From NCBI GenBank assembly GCA_963921245.4, contig CAWUEY030000001.1, positions 744,001 through 808,000 on the forward strand: a stretch of DNA of 64,000 nt, read 5' to 3'. The number at the start of each line of letters is the position of its first letter. The first letter of the stretch is position 1. The notes beneath the pieces are model-generated. The model was given only the letters and a program-made list of their open reading frames with translations. It searched no databases and had not been told where the DNA came from. Both the position numbers and the translations under genes were made by a program. The DNA is from JABJGO01 sp963921245 (GTDB taxonomy: Bacteria; Pseudomonadota; Alphaproteobacteria; Rhodospirillales; Casp-alpha2). Positions 8,506 to 17,700 of this stretch are shown here, one piece after another.

Positions 8506-9684
8506 ATGCAACAATCCTGGGATGTGATCATTGTCGGTGGCGGGGTAATTGGCAGCTCCAGCGCCTATTTCCTGGCCAGCAATCCGGGTTTCACAGGCTC
8601 CGTTCTGGTGGTGGAGCGAGACCCCACCTATCAGACCGGCTCCACGGCGCGGTCCGTTGGCGGCATCCGGCAGCAATTTTCCACTCCGGAAAACATCCTC
8701 ATGTCGCAGTTTGCCGCCCGCTTCATGGCGAACCTGCCGGAAACCCTGGCCGTGAATGGTGAGTTGGCCGATGTCCCGTTCATCCAGAACGGCTATCTGG
8801 TTCTGGCCAGCGATAACGGCGTCGAAACGCTGAAAGCCAATGTGGATATCCAGCACAGCCACAACGCCCCCACGGTGTTAATGGACGTTGCGGAATTGTC
8901 CGCCCGGTTCCACTGGCTCAACACAGTGGGCCTGGCGGCGGGTAGTTTTGGCCCTCGTGACGAAGGATGGACGGACCCTTATGCCCTGTTGCAGGCTTTT
9001 AAAAAGAAAGCCCGCAGTCTGGGTGTGACTTACGCGGAAGATGACGTCACCACCATCAATCGTGATGGCGAAAAAGTTACAGGCGTAACGCTGGCTTCCG
9101 AGGACATCCTGAGCGCGGGGTGGGTGGTCAATGCGACGGGACCATTTGCCGCAACATCGGCCAAAACGGCGGACATTGCCATGCCGGTTCACCCGCGCAA
9201 ACGAATGCTGTTTGTTGTGGATTGCCCGAACCCGCCAGAAGGGTTGCCGCTGACCTTTGATCCCAATGGCACCTATGTTCGCCCGGAGGGGCAGTACTTT
9301 ATCTGTGGCAAGGCTCCCGAGGCGGACAATGATCCCGATTGCCTAGATTTCGATGTGGACTACGACTTTTTTGATGAGGTGATCTGGCCCACATTGGCAA
9401 ATCGCGTTCCGGCCTTCGAAGCGTTGAAAGTGGTCAACGCCTGGGCGGGGCACTATGCCTACAATACACTTGATCAGAACGCGATTATTGGAGTTCACCC
9501 CGATGTTTCCAATTTGGTGTTCGCCAATGGATTTTCCGGGCACGGACTACAACAGAGCCCCGCGGTCGGGCGGGCGGTGTCAGAACTGATCGTGAGCGGC
9601 GATTATCAGACTATCGATCTGAGTCGCTTTGGTTTTGAGCGGATTTTAACTGGCGAGCCGCTCGCCGAACACAACGTTTTCTGA
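8506..9684 (+). CDS. FAD-dependent oxidoreductase of the DAO family
   Basis: 392 residues. The N-terminal dinucleotide-binding fold is IIVGGGVIGSSSAYFLA with the terminal acidic VVERD, followed by TGSTARSVGGIRQQFSTPEN, typical of sarcosine/dimethylglycine/glycine oxidase-like enzymes. A second FAD contact occurs at WVVNATGPFA, and the C-terminal segment is FANGFSGHGLQQSPAVGRAVSELI. Such enzymes oxidise an amine next to a carbon chain using FAD and oxygen or an electron carrier. The substrate is unknown; FOXRED1-like proteins in alphaproteobacteria are the closest resemblance I see. GAGGG precedes the ATG, and the gene stands alone. Confidence 0.85.
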   Translation: MQQSWDVIIVGGGVIGSSSAYFLASNPGFTGSVLVVERDPTYQTGSTARSVGGIRQQFSTPENILMSQFAARFMANLPETLAVNGELADVPFIQNGYLVLASDNGVETLKANVDIQHSHNAPTVLMDVAELSARFHWLNTVGLAAGSFGPRDEGWTDPYALLQAFKKKARSLGVTYAEDDVTTINRDGEKVTGVTLASEDILSAGWVVNATGPFAATSAKTADIAMPVHPRKRMLFVVDCPNPPEGLPLTFDPNGTYVRPEGQYFICGKAPEADNDPDCLDFDVDYDFFDEVIWPTLANRVPAFEALKVVNAWAGHYAYNTLDQNAIIGVHPDVSNLVFANGFSGHGLQQSPAVGRAVSELIVSGDYQTIDLSRFGFERILTGEPLAEHNVF

Positions 9685-9797
9685 AATTTCCAGAATTCAC
9701 TCAAATTCAGATGTGTGACTCCTGTCACTGATTCGCTTGCGGGCCGATTTTATGGTTAACGGAACATCAACAACGACGTCAGTAGGGAAGCCAAGAA

Positions 9798-9908
9798 ATG
9801 GCTCTCAACATTTTTAACCTGAATCCCGCTGTGATCCGTTTTATGACCGGGGTGGTCGTCGGTGCGGGACTTGCTCTGGCCGCCGTATCCGCGCTGATTA
9901 TGGGTTAA
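9798..9908 (+). CDS. Small single-span membrane protein (36 aa)
   Basis: A 36-codon ORF begins with ATG after an AGGGAAG-type ribosome site and ends in TAA. The product starts MALNIFNLNPAVIRF and continues into a hydrophobic helix (GVVVGAGLALAAVSALI). A short polar N-terminus plus one Gly/Ala-rich membrane span is typical of bacterial small membrane proteins. Its stop overlaps the end of the convergent glutathione transferase gene by four bases. No family is recognised; ORF quality and ribosome site are the only support. Confidence 0.45.
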   Translation: MALNIFNLNPAVIRFMTGVVVGAGLALAAVSALIMG

Positions 9909-10513
9909 GTCGGGTCTTTGGGCTCCGTTGCCATGGCTGAGGCGCGCGCGGAAAAGTCCGCGTACCAGTCTGCCAGAGCCGGTCGGCTGTCGCGCCAATC
10001 CCAGTCAGGCTTGCGCAGGTCCACAATACCCAGCGCGCAACAGAAGCTGATATGCGCGAGGGTCAGGCGATCACCTAAAGAATCCACACACTTTTCCATT
10101 TCATCCATGGCCTGTGATACGGCCTGTTGCTGACGGGTGACCCAACCGGCAGATCGTTCGTTTTCCGGGCGGCGGGCTTCAAAAACCTGCAGAACCGTTG
10201 CATCCATGGCACCGTCTGCAAGGGCCTGTAAGCGCAGCACCTGTATTCTGTCTTCGCCACTTTCAGGGATCAATTTATCGCCATTATGAAGACTGTCCAG
10301 ATACTCGCAAATCACCGGTGAGTCGAAGAGTGTACTGCCGTCATTGCGAACCAGGGCCGGAACCTTACCCATGGGATTGGCTTCTGCCACGATCGTGTCC
10401 GGCCCCGCCGGAAAAGCGGGGATACGCTCGATCTGGCCATCAAGGCCGGTTTCGATGGCGGTCATGGTGACTTTGCGAACATAGGGTGACGTGGGCGAGT
10501 AATAAAGCCTCAT
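9905..10513 (-). CDS. Glutathione S-transferase family protein
   Basis: 202 residues. The thioredoxin-like N-terminal domain shows the bacterial GST pattern LYYSPTSPYVRKV (the SPTSPYV residues lie where glutathione is bound), the cis-Pro loop GKVPAL and the glutathione-gamma-glutamyl contact LFDSPVICEYLD. The helical C-terminal domain includes HISFCCALGIVDLR. It conjugates or reduces electrophiles with glutathione; the specific substrate is unknown. GGAGGA precedes the ATG. It is divergent from the methyltransferase at 10578. Confidence 0.92.
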   Translation of the reverse strand: MRLYYSPTSPYVRKVTMTAIETGLDGQIERIPAFPAGPDTIVAEANPMGKVPALVRNDGSTLFDSPVICEYLDSLHNGDKLIPESGEDRIQVLRLQALADGAMDATVLQVFEARRPENERSAGWVTRQQQAVSQAMDEMEKCVDSLGDRLTLAHISFCCALGIVDLRKPDWDWRDSRPALADWYADFSARASAMATEPKDPT

Positions 10514-10577
10514 GGTGGTTCCTCCGATTTGGGCCGTCGAATACTAACATTGCCAGCCCCGGTGTTCCACGTGTTAA

Positions 10578-11402
10578 ATGGCCGCCATGTGGACAGATAT
10601 CGTCGATATTCGTGATTTTTACGAAAGCCCCGTGGGCGTGGTCGCGCGCCGTATGATTCGCCGCCGTGTGCGACAGTATTGGCCCGACGTAACAGGCATG
10701 CGGGTGCTGGGCCTGGGGTTTGCGACACCCTATCTCCGACCGCTCATGGAAGAAGCCGATCGGACCATTGCCGCTATGCCGGCTCCACAAGGTGTGTTGC
10801 ATTGGCCAATGTCGGCACCGGGTCTAACGGTGTTGACCGACGAAATGGAGTTGCCCTTTGATGACTTGAGTATGGACCGGGTATTGCTGGTTCATGCGCT
10901 CGAGAGTGCTGAGCCTGCAAGACCGTTGTTACGGGAAATCTGGCGCGTCCTGTCGGGCAGTGGCCGGTTACTGGTGGTGGCACCGAACCGACGGGGGGTG
11001 TGGGCACGTCTGGAACGCACACCGTTTGGGCACGGCAGACCTTACTCCCGTCGTCAGTTATCAACGCTGCTTCGCGATACCATGTTTACGCCGTTACAGT
11101 CGGAAACCGCGCTTTTTGTGCCACCGCTCCGCTCGCGGATGCTGCTGTCGTCCAGTTCCGCGTGGGAGCGGGTCGGGCGACGTGTGTTTTCCCGGTTTGG
11201 CGGTGTCATCATAGCAGAAGCGACCAAGCAGATTTACGCCGGACAACCGGTCTCTCGCGGGGTCAGTCGTCGCTATGTGATTGCGCCTCAAGGCACGCCG
11301 GGTGGAAATCCGCGCGCCACAGATGGTAAGGCGGCGAGACGTGTAGAAGACAATAATCTCCATCTTATGAAACAGTTGTTTATAGAGGCAGGTTTTCTTT
11401 GA
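10578..11402 (+). CDS. SAM-dependent methyltransferase (class I, methyltransf_11-like)
   Basis: 274 residues. The N-terminal motif DFYESPVGVVARRMIRRRV is typical of an alphaproteobacterial family found next to glyoxalase or amino-acid genes. The motif I region is reduced (VLGLGFATPYL), followed by the acidic strand LPFDDLSMDRVLLVHALE and the post-motif helix LLREIWRVLSGSGRLLVVAPN typical of methyltransf_11. The substrate is unknown. It lies 70 bp upstream of the chorismate mutase gene on the same strand and may be the operon's first gene. Confidence 0.8.
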   Translation: MAAMWTDIVDIRDFYESPVGVVARRMIRRRVRQYWPDVTGMRVLGLGFATPYLRPLMEEADRTIAAMPAPQGVLHWPMSAPGLTVLTDEMELPFDDLSMDRVLLVHALESAEPARPLLREIWRVLSGSGRLLVVAPNRRGVWARLERTPFGHGRPYSRRQLSTLLRDTMFTPLQSETALFVPPLRSRMLLSSSSAWERVGRRVFSRFGGVIIAEATKQIYAGQPVSRGVSRRYVIAPQGTPGGNPRATDGKAARRVEDNNLHLMKQLFIEAGFL

Positions 11403-11472
11403 TTTATCGGAAGCAGCCCACTATGTCTATGCGCCTTGAGCACACGTTAAGTCCCTATACAGACACTGAGTA

Positions 11473-12321
11473 ATGACGGATACAAAACCTGCACTCGCCG
11501 ATTTGCGTGCCGAAATTGACCGGATTGACGACCAGTTGCATGACCTGATCATGCGACGCAGCACGATTATTGAGCGTGTCCGTCAGGCCAAGGTCAATGA
11601 TCGGATTAAAATACGCCCGGCGCGCGAGGCTGATATCCTGTATCGACTATCATCCCGCCATCAGGGGATTTTTCCGAAGCAGAGCCTGTTTCGTATGTGG
11701 CGGGAGATGATTGTCGGCACCCTGGCACTGGAGGCACCGTTTGCGGTTGCTGTTTTTAGTCCGCCCGATGATCACAGCTACGAAGACCTTGCTCGGGACC
11801 ATTTCGGGTCATTCTCGAACCTGCAATGCCAGGAAACCTCAGCAGACGTTCTATCAATGGTTGCCAGGGATAAAGCCACCGTTGGTGTTCTGCCTTACCC
11901 GGGGGCGGGTCAGACTGATCCATGGTGGCATCGGTTGAATACTTCTGCCGTGCCGCTCTGGATCATGGCGCGGCTGCCGTTTTTCGGACGCAGCAATGCA
12001 AAGGGCGGGGCTCTGGATGCTTTGGTGGTGAGTGCTGTGGAACCGGAACCATCGGGGCGGGATGTGAGTGTCTACAGCTTTGGTGGTGACGAAGATCATG
12101 TTTTGGCCGCTCTGAAGAGGGCGGGCCTGACGGTGTTAACGTCCTTTAATGAAGGGGACGAACGACCGGGATGTTATGGGGAACTGGATGGTTATGTTTC
12201 GGCTGATGATGGGCGATTGAACACCGTGAAGACAATTTCCCGGTGGCTCGGCGTTTACTCACGTCCCATTGAGGAGGACGAGCTAACCGCTGAAAGGAAG
12301 GGGGCCCATGACAGCACCTGA
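11473..12321 (+). CDS. Chorismate mutase with degenerate prephenate-dehydratase/ACT-like C-terminus
   Basis: 282 residues. Residues 8-92 are an AroQ-class chorismate mutase: LRAEIDRIDDQLHDLIMRRS provides the first two active-site arginines, then a Lys (RQAKVND) and the READIL segment. The remaining ~190 residues resemble a shortened P-protein: VGVLPYPGAG recalls the dehydratase strand GVLPIENS, and LDGYVSADDGRL…LGVYSRPI recalls the end of an ACT domain. The dehydratase Thr-Arg-Phe motif is not visible, so I infer mutase activity only, with a regulatory or relic C-terminus. The product, prephenate, is used by TyrA two genes downstream. The gene overlaps hisC by 14 bp. Confidence 0.82.
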   Translation: MTDTKPALADLRAEIDRIDDQLHDLIMRRSTIIERVRQAKVNDRIKIRPAREADILYRLSSRHQGIFPKQSLFRMWREMIVGTLALEAPFAVAVFSPPDDHSYEDLARDHFGSFSNLQCQETSADVLSMVARDKATVGVLPYPGAGQTDPWWHRLNTSAVPLWIMARLPFFGRSNAKGGALDALVVSAVEPEPSGRDVSVYSFGGDEDHVLAALKRAGLTVLTSFNEGDERPGCYGELDGYVSADDGRLNTVKTISRWLGVYSRPIEEDELTAERKGAHDST

Positions 12322-13414
12322 ACCGCAACCCGGAATTCTGGATATAGCGCCATACGTGGGTGGTTGCTCATCCGTTAGCGGTGTTTCCCGCGTCATCAAA
12401 CTATCGTCCAATGAAGGTGCGTTTGGTCCCAGCCCGAAGTCCATTGAGGCCGGGGCTATCGCCGCCCGCGAAATGCATCGGTACCCCGATGGCGGGGCAA
12501 CGGCACTTCGGGGTGCTATAGCAAAAACCCATGGCGTTGACGCGGGTCGAGTGATCTGCGGAGCGGGATCGGACGAGATCATTTCCCTGTTGTGCAATGC
12601 CTACACGGGCCCCGGGGATGAGGTGCTCTATAGCGAACATGGTTTCCTCATGTATTCCATCAGTGCCCGTGCTGCAGGTGCAACACCGGTAACTGCACCA
12701 GAACAGAGCTACACTGTGGATGTGGATGCCCTGCTGGCGGCGGTAACGGACCGAACAAAAATCGTATTCGTTGCCAATCCCAATAACCCGACCGGAACCT
12801 ATGTTCCCATATCGGAGATCGAGCGGTTATGGCAGGGTCTGCCTGAACATGTGCTGCTGGTGATTGACGCGGCGTATGCGGAATTTGTCACTCATGACGA
12901 CTACGCGGCGGGTGAAACACTGGTGGAGCGGGCACAAAATGTGGTTATGACACGAACTTTCTCCAAGCTCTATTCACTTGGGGGGGTCAGGCTGGGTTGG
13001 GGATATGGTCCTCAAGGTGTGATCGACGTGCTGCATCGTGTGCGCGGTCCGTTCAACGTCAATGCTAGCGCGCTCGCCATGGGGCTCGCTGCGCTCGAAG
13101 ATAGCGACTTCGCGGCCATGGTGCGGGATGAAACCATCCGAATTCGCAATCACACTCAGGCGGAATTGGAAAAACTTCAGGTCAAGGTTGTGCCCAGTGT
13201 CGGCAATTTCCTGATCATGAACCCGGGCTTTGGCGCGGGCAGAGATGCGGAGGCTTGTGACGCCTATCTGAAAGCACGCGGGATTATCGTGCGCCGCGTT
13301 GCAGGTTATGGGCTGCCCGATTTTCTGCGAGTCAGTATCGGTACGGAAGAGGAAATGGAGATTTTCCTTCAAGCCGTTCGCGCCTTTCTTTCCGGTGAAG
13401 GCGATGATCAATGA
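12308..13414 (+). CDS. hisC: Histidinol-phosphate/aromatic aminotransferase
   Basis: 368-residue fold-type I PLP aminotransferase. The substrate-lid N-terminus carries KLSSNEGAFGPSP, the PLP phosphate loop GAGSDEII, the FVANPNNPTGTYV block, the Asp that pairs with the pyridine nitrogen (VIDAAYAEF) and the Schiff-base Lys in TRTFSKLYSLGGVRLGWGYG. The C-terminal Arg lies in FLRVSIGTEEEM. It may transaminate both histidinol phosphate and phenylpyruvate/4-hydroxyphenylpyruvate; its place between chorismate mutase and tyrA argues for an aromatic role. It overlaps both neighbours by a few bases, indicating translational coupling. Confidence 0.93.
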   Translation: MTAPEPQPGILDIAPYVGGCSSVSGVSRVIKLSSNEGAFGPSPKSIEAGAIAAREMHRYPDGGATALRGAIAKTHGVDAGRVICGAGSDEIISLLCNAYTGPGDEVLYSEHGFLMYSISARAAGATPVTAPEQSYTVDVDALLAAVTDRTKIVFVANPNNPTGTYVPISEIERLWQGLPEHVLLVIDAAYAEFVTHDDYAAGETLVERAQNVVMTRTFSKLYSLGGVRLGWGYGPQGVIDVLHRVRGPFNVNASALAMGLAALEDSDFAAMVRDETIRIRNHTQAELEKLQVKVVPSVGNFLIMNPGFGAGRDAEACDAYLKARGIIVRRVAGYGLPDFLRVSIGTEEEMEIFLQAVRAFLSGEGDDQ

Positions 13415-14331
13415 GCACGATGTTTGATCGCGTTGCCTTTATCGGCATGGGTTTGATCGGCTCCAGTCTGGCTCACGTTGTTCGCCGCGCCAATCTCGCC
13501 GGGCACATTGCTGTCACTGCCCGAACGCAAGAAACCCTGGATACAGTTGTTGAACTTAGTCTCGCCGATGAGGTTTCCCTGGATGTTGGCGAGGTTGTTG
13601 CCGGGGCTGATTTGGTGATGATCTGCACGCCACTTGGTACTTATCGGGCAGTGGCCGAGAGCATAGCACCGCACCTGAGTTCAGGAACCATTGTCAGCGA
13701 TGTGGGTTCAGCCAAGATGTGCGTACACCGTGAAATCGCGCCGCACCTACCCGAGGGCGTTCACCTGGTGCCGGGTCATCCGGTTGCCGGTACAGAAAAT
13801 TCCGGGCCGAAATCGGGTTTTGCCGAGCTGTTTGAAGACCGGTTCTTTATCATGACCCCCACGCCGGACACAGATCAAAAGGCCGTTGATCGTGTGAAGG
13901 CCTTGTGGCAGGCCGCAGGCATGACAGTAGAATGCATGGATGCCCGCCATCACGACCAGATGCTGGCCATAACCTCGCATCTGCCACAGTTGATTGCATA
14001 CACTATTGTGGATACCGCGGCTCAGTTGGGCGATGACCTGAAACAGGAGGTTATCCGCTATTCCGCTGCGGGTTTTCGGGATTTTACGCGTATTGCGGCG
14101 TCAGATCCGACCATGTGGCGCGACATCTATCTAGAAAACCGAGATGCGGTACTAGATATCCTTGGCCGGTTTGACGAGGACCTGACAAACATCAAACGGG
14201 CCATTCGCCGTGGAGATGGCGATACCATGCACGACGTGTTTACCCGCACCCGTGCCATCCGTCGTGGGATTATTGATCTTAACCAGCACACCCCGGAAGA
14301 CCAGAAAGTTTCGGATACAGACTCCGATTAA
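13411..14331 (+). CDS. tyrA: Prephenate/arogenate (cyclohexadienyl) dehydrogenase
   Basis: 306 residues. An N-terminal Rossmann NAD(P) site is visible as FIGMGLIGSSLAHVV, followed by LVMICTPLGTY, IVSDVGSAK, the catalytic-His region VPGHPVAGTENSGPKSGFAELF, and a helical C-terminal domain with SHLPQLIAYT and GFRDFTRIAASDPTMW. It oxidatively decarboxylates prephenate (or arogenate) towards tyrosine. The start overlaps the hisC stop (ATGA). The stop shares bases with the convergent DUF2125 gene. Confidence 0.95.
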   Translation: MSTMFDRVAFIGMGLIGSSLAHVVRRANLAGHIAVTARTQETLDTVVELSLADEVSLDVGEVVAGADLVMICTPLGTYRAVAESIAPHLSSGTIVSDVGSAKMCVHREIAPHLPEGVHLVPGHPVAGTENSGPKSGFAELFEDRFFIMTPTPDTDQKAVDRVKALWQAAGMTVECMDARHHDQMLAITSHLPQLIAYTIVDTAAQLGDDLKQEVIRYSAAGFRDFTRIAASDPTMWRDIYLENRDAVLDILGRFDEDLTNIKRAIRRGDGDTMHDVFTRTRAIRRGIIDLNQHTPEDQKVSDTDSD

Positions 14332-15392
14332 TTGGACCAGTGTATCGGCGGGAGTCTCAACAGCTCCAGAGGGCCAACACTCAACATGCGGTCCTGGATG
14401 CTGATGGGAATTTCGATAGTATTTTCTCTGCTCGCACCGTCCTCCCTCGCCAGTGCGCCCAGCAACAGACGGGCGGTAAACGCTTCACCTTTGTCCATCA
14501 CGCCTGCTTGCTGTAGACCGTCGATGGTCTGGCGATAGCCCTGAATTTTCGCGGTGAAAGCGGCGGCAGGTTGCAGGGCGGCATCCAGCGCAACAGTTCC
14601 TTCACCATGAAGGGACAGGGCATTGTAATGCACTCGCAGACTGTTGATTTCAAGCGTACCTCCCTGATCATGCCAATAGAGCAATGTACCGGTTTCAGGG
14701 GGTAAGGGAATGCCGCCGCGCGCTTCTATCTCGGCGGATACTTTTTCAACCCTTGCCCCGAGTGGGCTGTCCGCAAAAGCAGGTAAATCAAGCCCGTCCA
14801 GGGTAAACCAAAGCGACCCTGAGGTGTCGCTTGGCTCCGGGATTTTATCTTGCCGTTTTCGGATGGTTTCCAGTCGCCCTGACATAACGCTGCCGATAAC
14901 AGTGCCGCCCATAAGAAGGTTACCGTTCACGACTTCCACGGTTCCGGTGATGATATCGGAAGACATCCCGGAAATGCGACCTTTCAGGGATTCCGCCCGC
15001 AAGACATAGGTTTCGGGTCTATGGTTCCGTGTCACGGAGACGACCAGTTCTTCGGAAAGGAAAAAATTGACGGCTGACCAGTCCCATATTTTAGCCGCAA
15101 GGGTTATCTCCTCGGTTGACCAATATGTCTGTTCTGTCTGAACCACGGGTTGTTGAACGTGAACAGCAACATCGAAAGGAAACCCTGAAGCAGAGGTTGA
15201 AGCCCAGTCTACGTTGACTTCGGTATGCTGGCTGGTGTCCTGGCGCCATGTCTCCAGATTTGAAACCATCCGGTCGGACACAAAAATCCACAGGCCAGCA
15301 TACCCGACAGCGGAAAATGCCACTATCAGCAGATACCGCGCAAATCTCTTGTTCGAAGCCTCTCGTCGGGCATCTGCATTCATGTCCGTCAT
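14328..15392 (-). CDS. DUF2125 domain-containing protein
   Basis: 354 residues with one N-terminal membrane span (YLLIVAFSAVGYAGLWIFV near residues 20-40) and a long extracytoplasmic domain rich in beta strands. The segment SGFPFDVAVHVQQP matches what I know of the alphaproteobacterial DUF2125 family, whose function is not established. It is convergent with tyrA and divergent from the transporter at 15506. A second ATG three codons inside could also be the start. Confidence 0.8.
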   Translation of the reverse strand: MTDMNADARREASNKRFARYLLIVAFSAVGYAGLWIFVSDRMVSNLETWRQDTSQHTEVNVDWASTSASGFPFDVAVHVQQPVVQTEQTYWSTEEITLAAKIWDWSAVNFFLSEELVVSVTRNHRPETYVLRAESLKGRISGMSSDIITGTVEVVNGNLLMGGTVIGSVMSGRLETIRKRQDKIPEPSDTSGSLWFTLDGLDLPAFADSPLGARVEKVSAEIEARGGIPLPPETGTLLYWHDQGGTLEINSLRVHYNALSLHGEGTVALDAALQPAAAFTAKIQGYRQTIDGLQQAGVMDKGEAFTARLLLGALAREDGASRENTIEIPISIQDRMLSVGPLELLRLPPIHWSN

Positions 15393-15505
15393 GGGGAAAA
15401 GCGATCACTCATCGTCAGTTTCGTCAAGCATGATCATGCATTGCAGACACCGCGGCGCAGCGATAGTGTCCTTCCGCCCTGTTACATACCTGGATCGTAT
15501 CGCCC

Positions 15506-16399
15506 ATGTCCTTACAAAAATCACAGCCGGATGATGCCGTGCCGTTCTGGCGCGATGCATTACCCGCCATTTTTGTGGTGTTGTGGAGCACAGGATTCAT
15601 CGGCTCGAAGATGGGCGCGCCCTATTCCGAACCGTTTACTTTTCTCGGCATAAGGTTTGGTGCGGCCGCCGTGATCGTTGCCTTTATCGCTTTTGCCAGT
15701 GGAGCAAGGTGGCCCAATACCCCGGCCCGTATCATCCATGCGGTGATCGTCGGAGTTCTGGTTCACGGTATCTATTTGGGAGGCGTATTCTGGGCCATCG
15801 ACAATGGCTTGCCTTCGGGCATTGCCGCCCTGATCGTCTCGCTCCAGCCTCTTGTCGCCGGTCTCGCTGCCGGACCGTTTCTGGACGAAAAGGTGAGCGT
15901 TAAACAATGGGCTGGGCTGCTGCTGGGGTTTGTTGGCGTGGCCCTTGTCGTCTGGCAGCAATTGGACTTTGCGGGCAGTGACCGTTCGGGAGTCATGCTT
16001 TGCCTGGTGTCCATGCTCGCGCTGGCTGCCGGGACGCTGTATCAGAAAAAGTTCTGCACGGGTGAAGATCTGCGTAGTCATCAGGGCCTCCAGTTGGCCG
16101 CCAGCGCCGTGTTCGTCGGTGTATTATCATTATCCCTGGAAACGCAGGATATTGACTGGCATCCTGAGTTTGTCTTCGCTCTGGCGTGGCTGACCCTCGT
16201 CATGTCCATTGGTACGTTTTCCCTGTTGTATTTATTAATCCGAAGGGGTGCGGCGTCTCAGGTATCCAGCCTGTTTTATCTGGTCCCGCCGACCACGGCA
16301 TTGATGGCATTTTTCCTTTTTGATGAGACGCTCGATCCTTTGGCGCTCGCCGGAATGGTTGTAGCCGTCGCCGGGGTTGCACTTGCGACCCGAAGATAA
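15506..16399 (+). CDS. EamA/DMT-superfamily transporter
   Basis: 297 residues with about ten hydrophobic segments in two EamA repeats. The first starts WRDALPAIFVVLWSTGFIGSK and carries the usual GAPYSEPFTFLGIRF; the second begins near LVSMLALAAGTLYQKKF and ends in the family-typical PTTALMAFFLFDETLDPLAL. It is an inner-membrane permease for a small metabolite or amino acid; the substrate cannot be predicted. It lies 18 bp upstream of the ChaC-like gene. Confidence 0.9.
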   Translation: MSLQKSQPDDAVPFWRDALPAIFVVLWSTGFIGSKMGAPYSEPFTFLGIRFGAAAVIVAFIAFASGARWPNTPARIIHAVIVGVLVHGIYLGGVFWAIDNGLPSGIAALIVSLQPLVAGLAAGPFLDEKVSVKQWAGLLLGFVGVALVVWQQLDFAGSDRSGVMLCLVSMLALAAGTLYQKKFCTGEDLRSHQGLQLAASAVFVGVLSLSLETQDIDWHPEFVFALAWLTLVMSIGTFSLLYLLIRRGAASQVSSLFYLVPPTTALMAFFLFDETLDPLALAGMVVAVAGVALATRR

Positions 16400-16417
16400 C
16401 GCCGGGTAAACTGCGAC

Positions 16418-17008
16418 ATGACGTCGCTTCGTGAAACGCTGGATATGCTGCCCGGCGATAGCGCTCAAAAAGGATTATGGGTGTTCGCCTATGGCTCATT
16501 GCTGTGGCGACCCAATTTCGATCATACGGAAATCCGGGATGCGACACTTCGGGGGTACCATCGCGGTTTGTGTATCTATTCTCACCAGTACCGTGGCACA
16601 CCCGAGGTGCCAGGGCTGGTTTTCGGCCTCGATAGGGGTGGTCTTTGTCGCGGACGAATTCTGCGCGTTGCGCCTAAAGACATAGAGGACGTGGTTTCAA
16701 ATCTCTATGAGCGGGAAATGATTACTCGGGTATACCTGCCGCGGATGGTCAATGTGACAACGAATGAAGGTTCCCGACAGGCGTTTACCTTTATTGCGGA
16801 TCGGTCGCATTACCAATATGCGGGCAAGCTATCGGATGATGAGACCGTTCGGCTCATCATGCAAGGTTGCGGGAAAGGTGGCCCGTGTCTGGAATATGTA
16901 GAGAACACTGTTGAGCACCTTCAGGCCATCGGTATCCGGGACGGGTATCTGGAAAAACTACTGTCCCTTACCGACGGACAGCATCCGGAATTTCGTGGTG
17001 ATTGTTAA
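16418..17008 (+). CDS. Gamma-glutamylcyclotransferase, ChaC-like
   Basis: 196 residues. The YGSL glutamyl-binding loop is visible as WVFAYGSLLWRPNF, followed by CIYSHQYRGTPEVPGLVFGLD, matching the ChaC family that cleaves glutathione to 5-oxoproline and Cys-Gly. The proposed catalytic Glu lies in the LYEREMITRVY region. The final 41 bp overlap the end of the convergent HAD gene. Confidence 0.88.
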   Translation: MTSLRETLDMLPGDSAQKGLWVFAYGSLLWRPNFDHTEIRDATLRGYHRGLCIYSHQYRGTPEVPGLVFGLDRGGLCRGRILRVAPKDIEDVVSNLYEREMITRVYLPRMVNVTTNEGSRQAFTFIADRSHYQYAGKLSDDETVRLIMQGCGKGGPCLEYVENTVEHLQAIGIRDGYLEKLLSLTDGQHPEFRGDC

Positions 17009-17684
17009 CCAGCGTAACATGGTTAATCAGATCGTCAGGCAGGGATTGCGGCATGTCGCTTGGGTGTACATACCAGAGAGGTTGCATACCCGCGGCGAGT
17101 GCCGGACGGATATCGCGATCCAGCTTGTCACCGATTAAGGGTACGGGATGGTTTCCCGGTTGCATTTTTCTCAAGGCCCGCTCAAACAGCCCATCGGGCT
17201 TGCTGATTTGTTCGCCGCCTATGGTGACCAGTAGATCCACAAACGGATTGAGGCCAAGATATTCCAGGGCATGCTCGGCGCTGTCATGGGGACGTTCCGT
17301 GATGACAGCGATTTGAAAGTCGTCGGTTTTTAGCGTTTCAAGCATACTGATCACGCCGGGAAATAATTGCAGGTGTCGTTCATATCCTTGTCGATAGACG
17401 TGAAGCCATCGTTCCATCCGACTGTTATCAGATATGCCCAGGTGCTCCAGCATAGCCTGTAAGCGCAAGGTGCGGTGTCGATTTGAGTCCCAACCGTTGG
17501 CGAAGATGTCGATATTCAGATTGTCGCGGTTCGCGTCCCGGTAGGCCTGTTTCAGGACAACCGGGTCATGGTTCGAATGCTGACTTATGTCGTTGAAAAG
17601 ATCGGCCTCGGTGAGAGTTTGAACGCGACCCATGTCATGCAGGGTGCCGTCCAGATCAAAGCCGATCCAATTCGGATTTGTCAC
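16968..17684 (-). CDS. HAD-superfamily hydrolase
   Basis: About 238 residues from the GTG at 17684, which has CGCAGG five bases upstream; a longer frame to 17741 would overlap nrdJ by 41 bp. Motif I is IGFDLDGTLHD (nucleophile Asp and general acid Asp), motif II is IAVITERP, motif III is the Lys of QISKPDGLF, and motif IV is PLIGDKLDRDIRPAL. A helical cap follows motif I. This is the phosphoglycolate-phosphatase-like subgroup; the substrate is unknown. It is co-oriented with nrdJ immediately upstream and overlaps ChaC tail to tail. Confidence 0.88.
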   Translation of the reverse strand: MTNPNWIGFDLDGTLHDMGRVQTLTEADLFNDISQHSNHDPVVLKQAYRDANRDNLNIDIFANGWDSNRHRTLRLQAMLEHLGISDNSRMERWLHVYRQGYERHLQLFPGVISMLETLKTDDFQIAVITERPHDSAEHALEYLGLNPFVDLLVTIGGEQISKPDGLFERALRKMQPGNHPVPLIGDKLDRDIRPALAAGMQPLWYVHPSDMPQSLPDDLINHVTLVNNHHEIPDAVRR

Positions 17685-17700
17685 GAAAGCCTGCGAAAGC

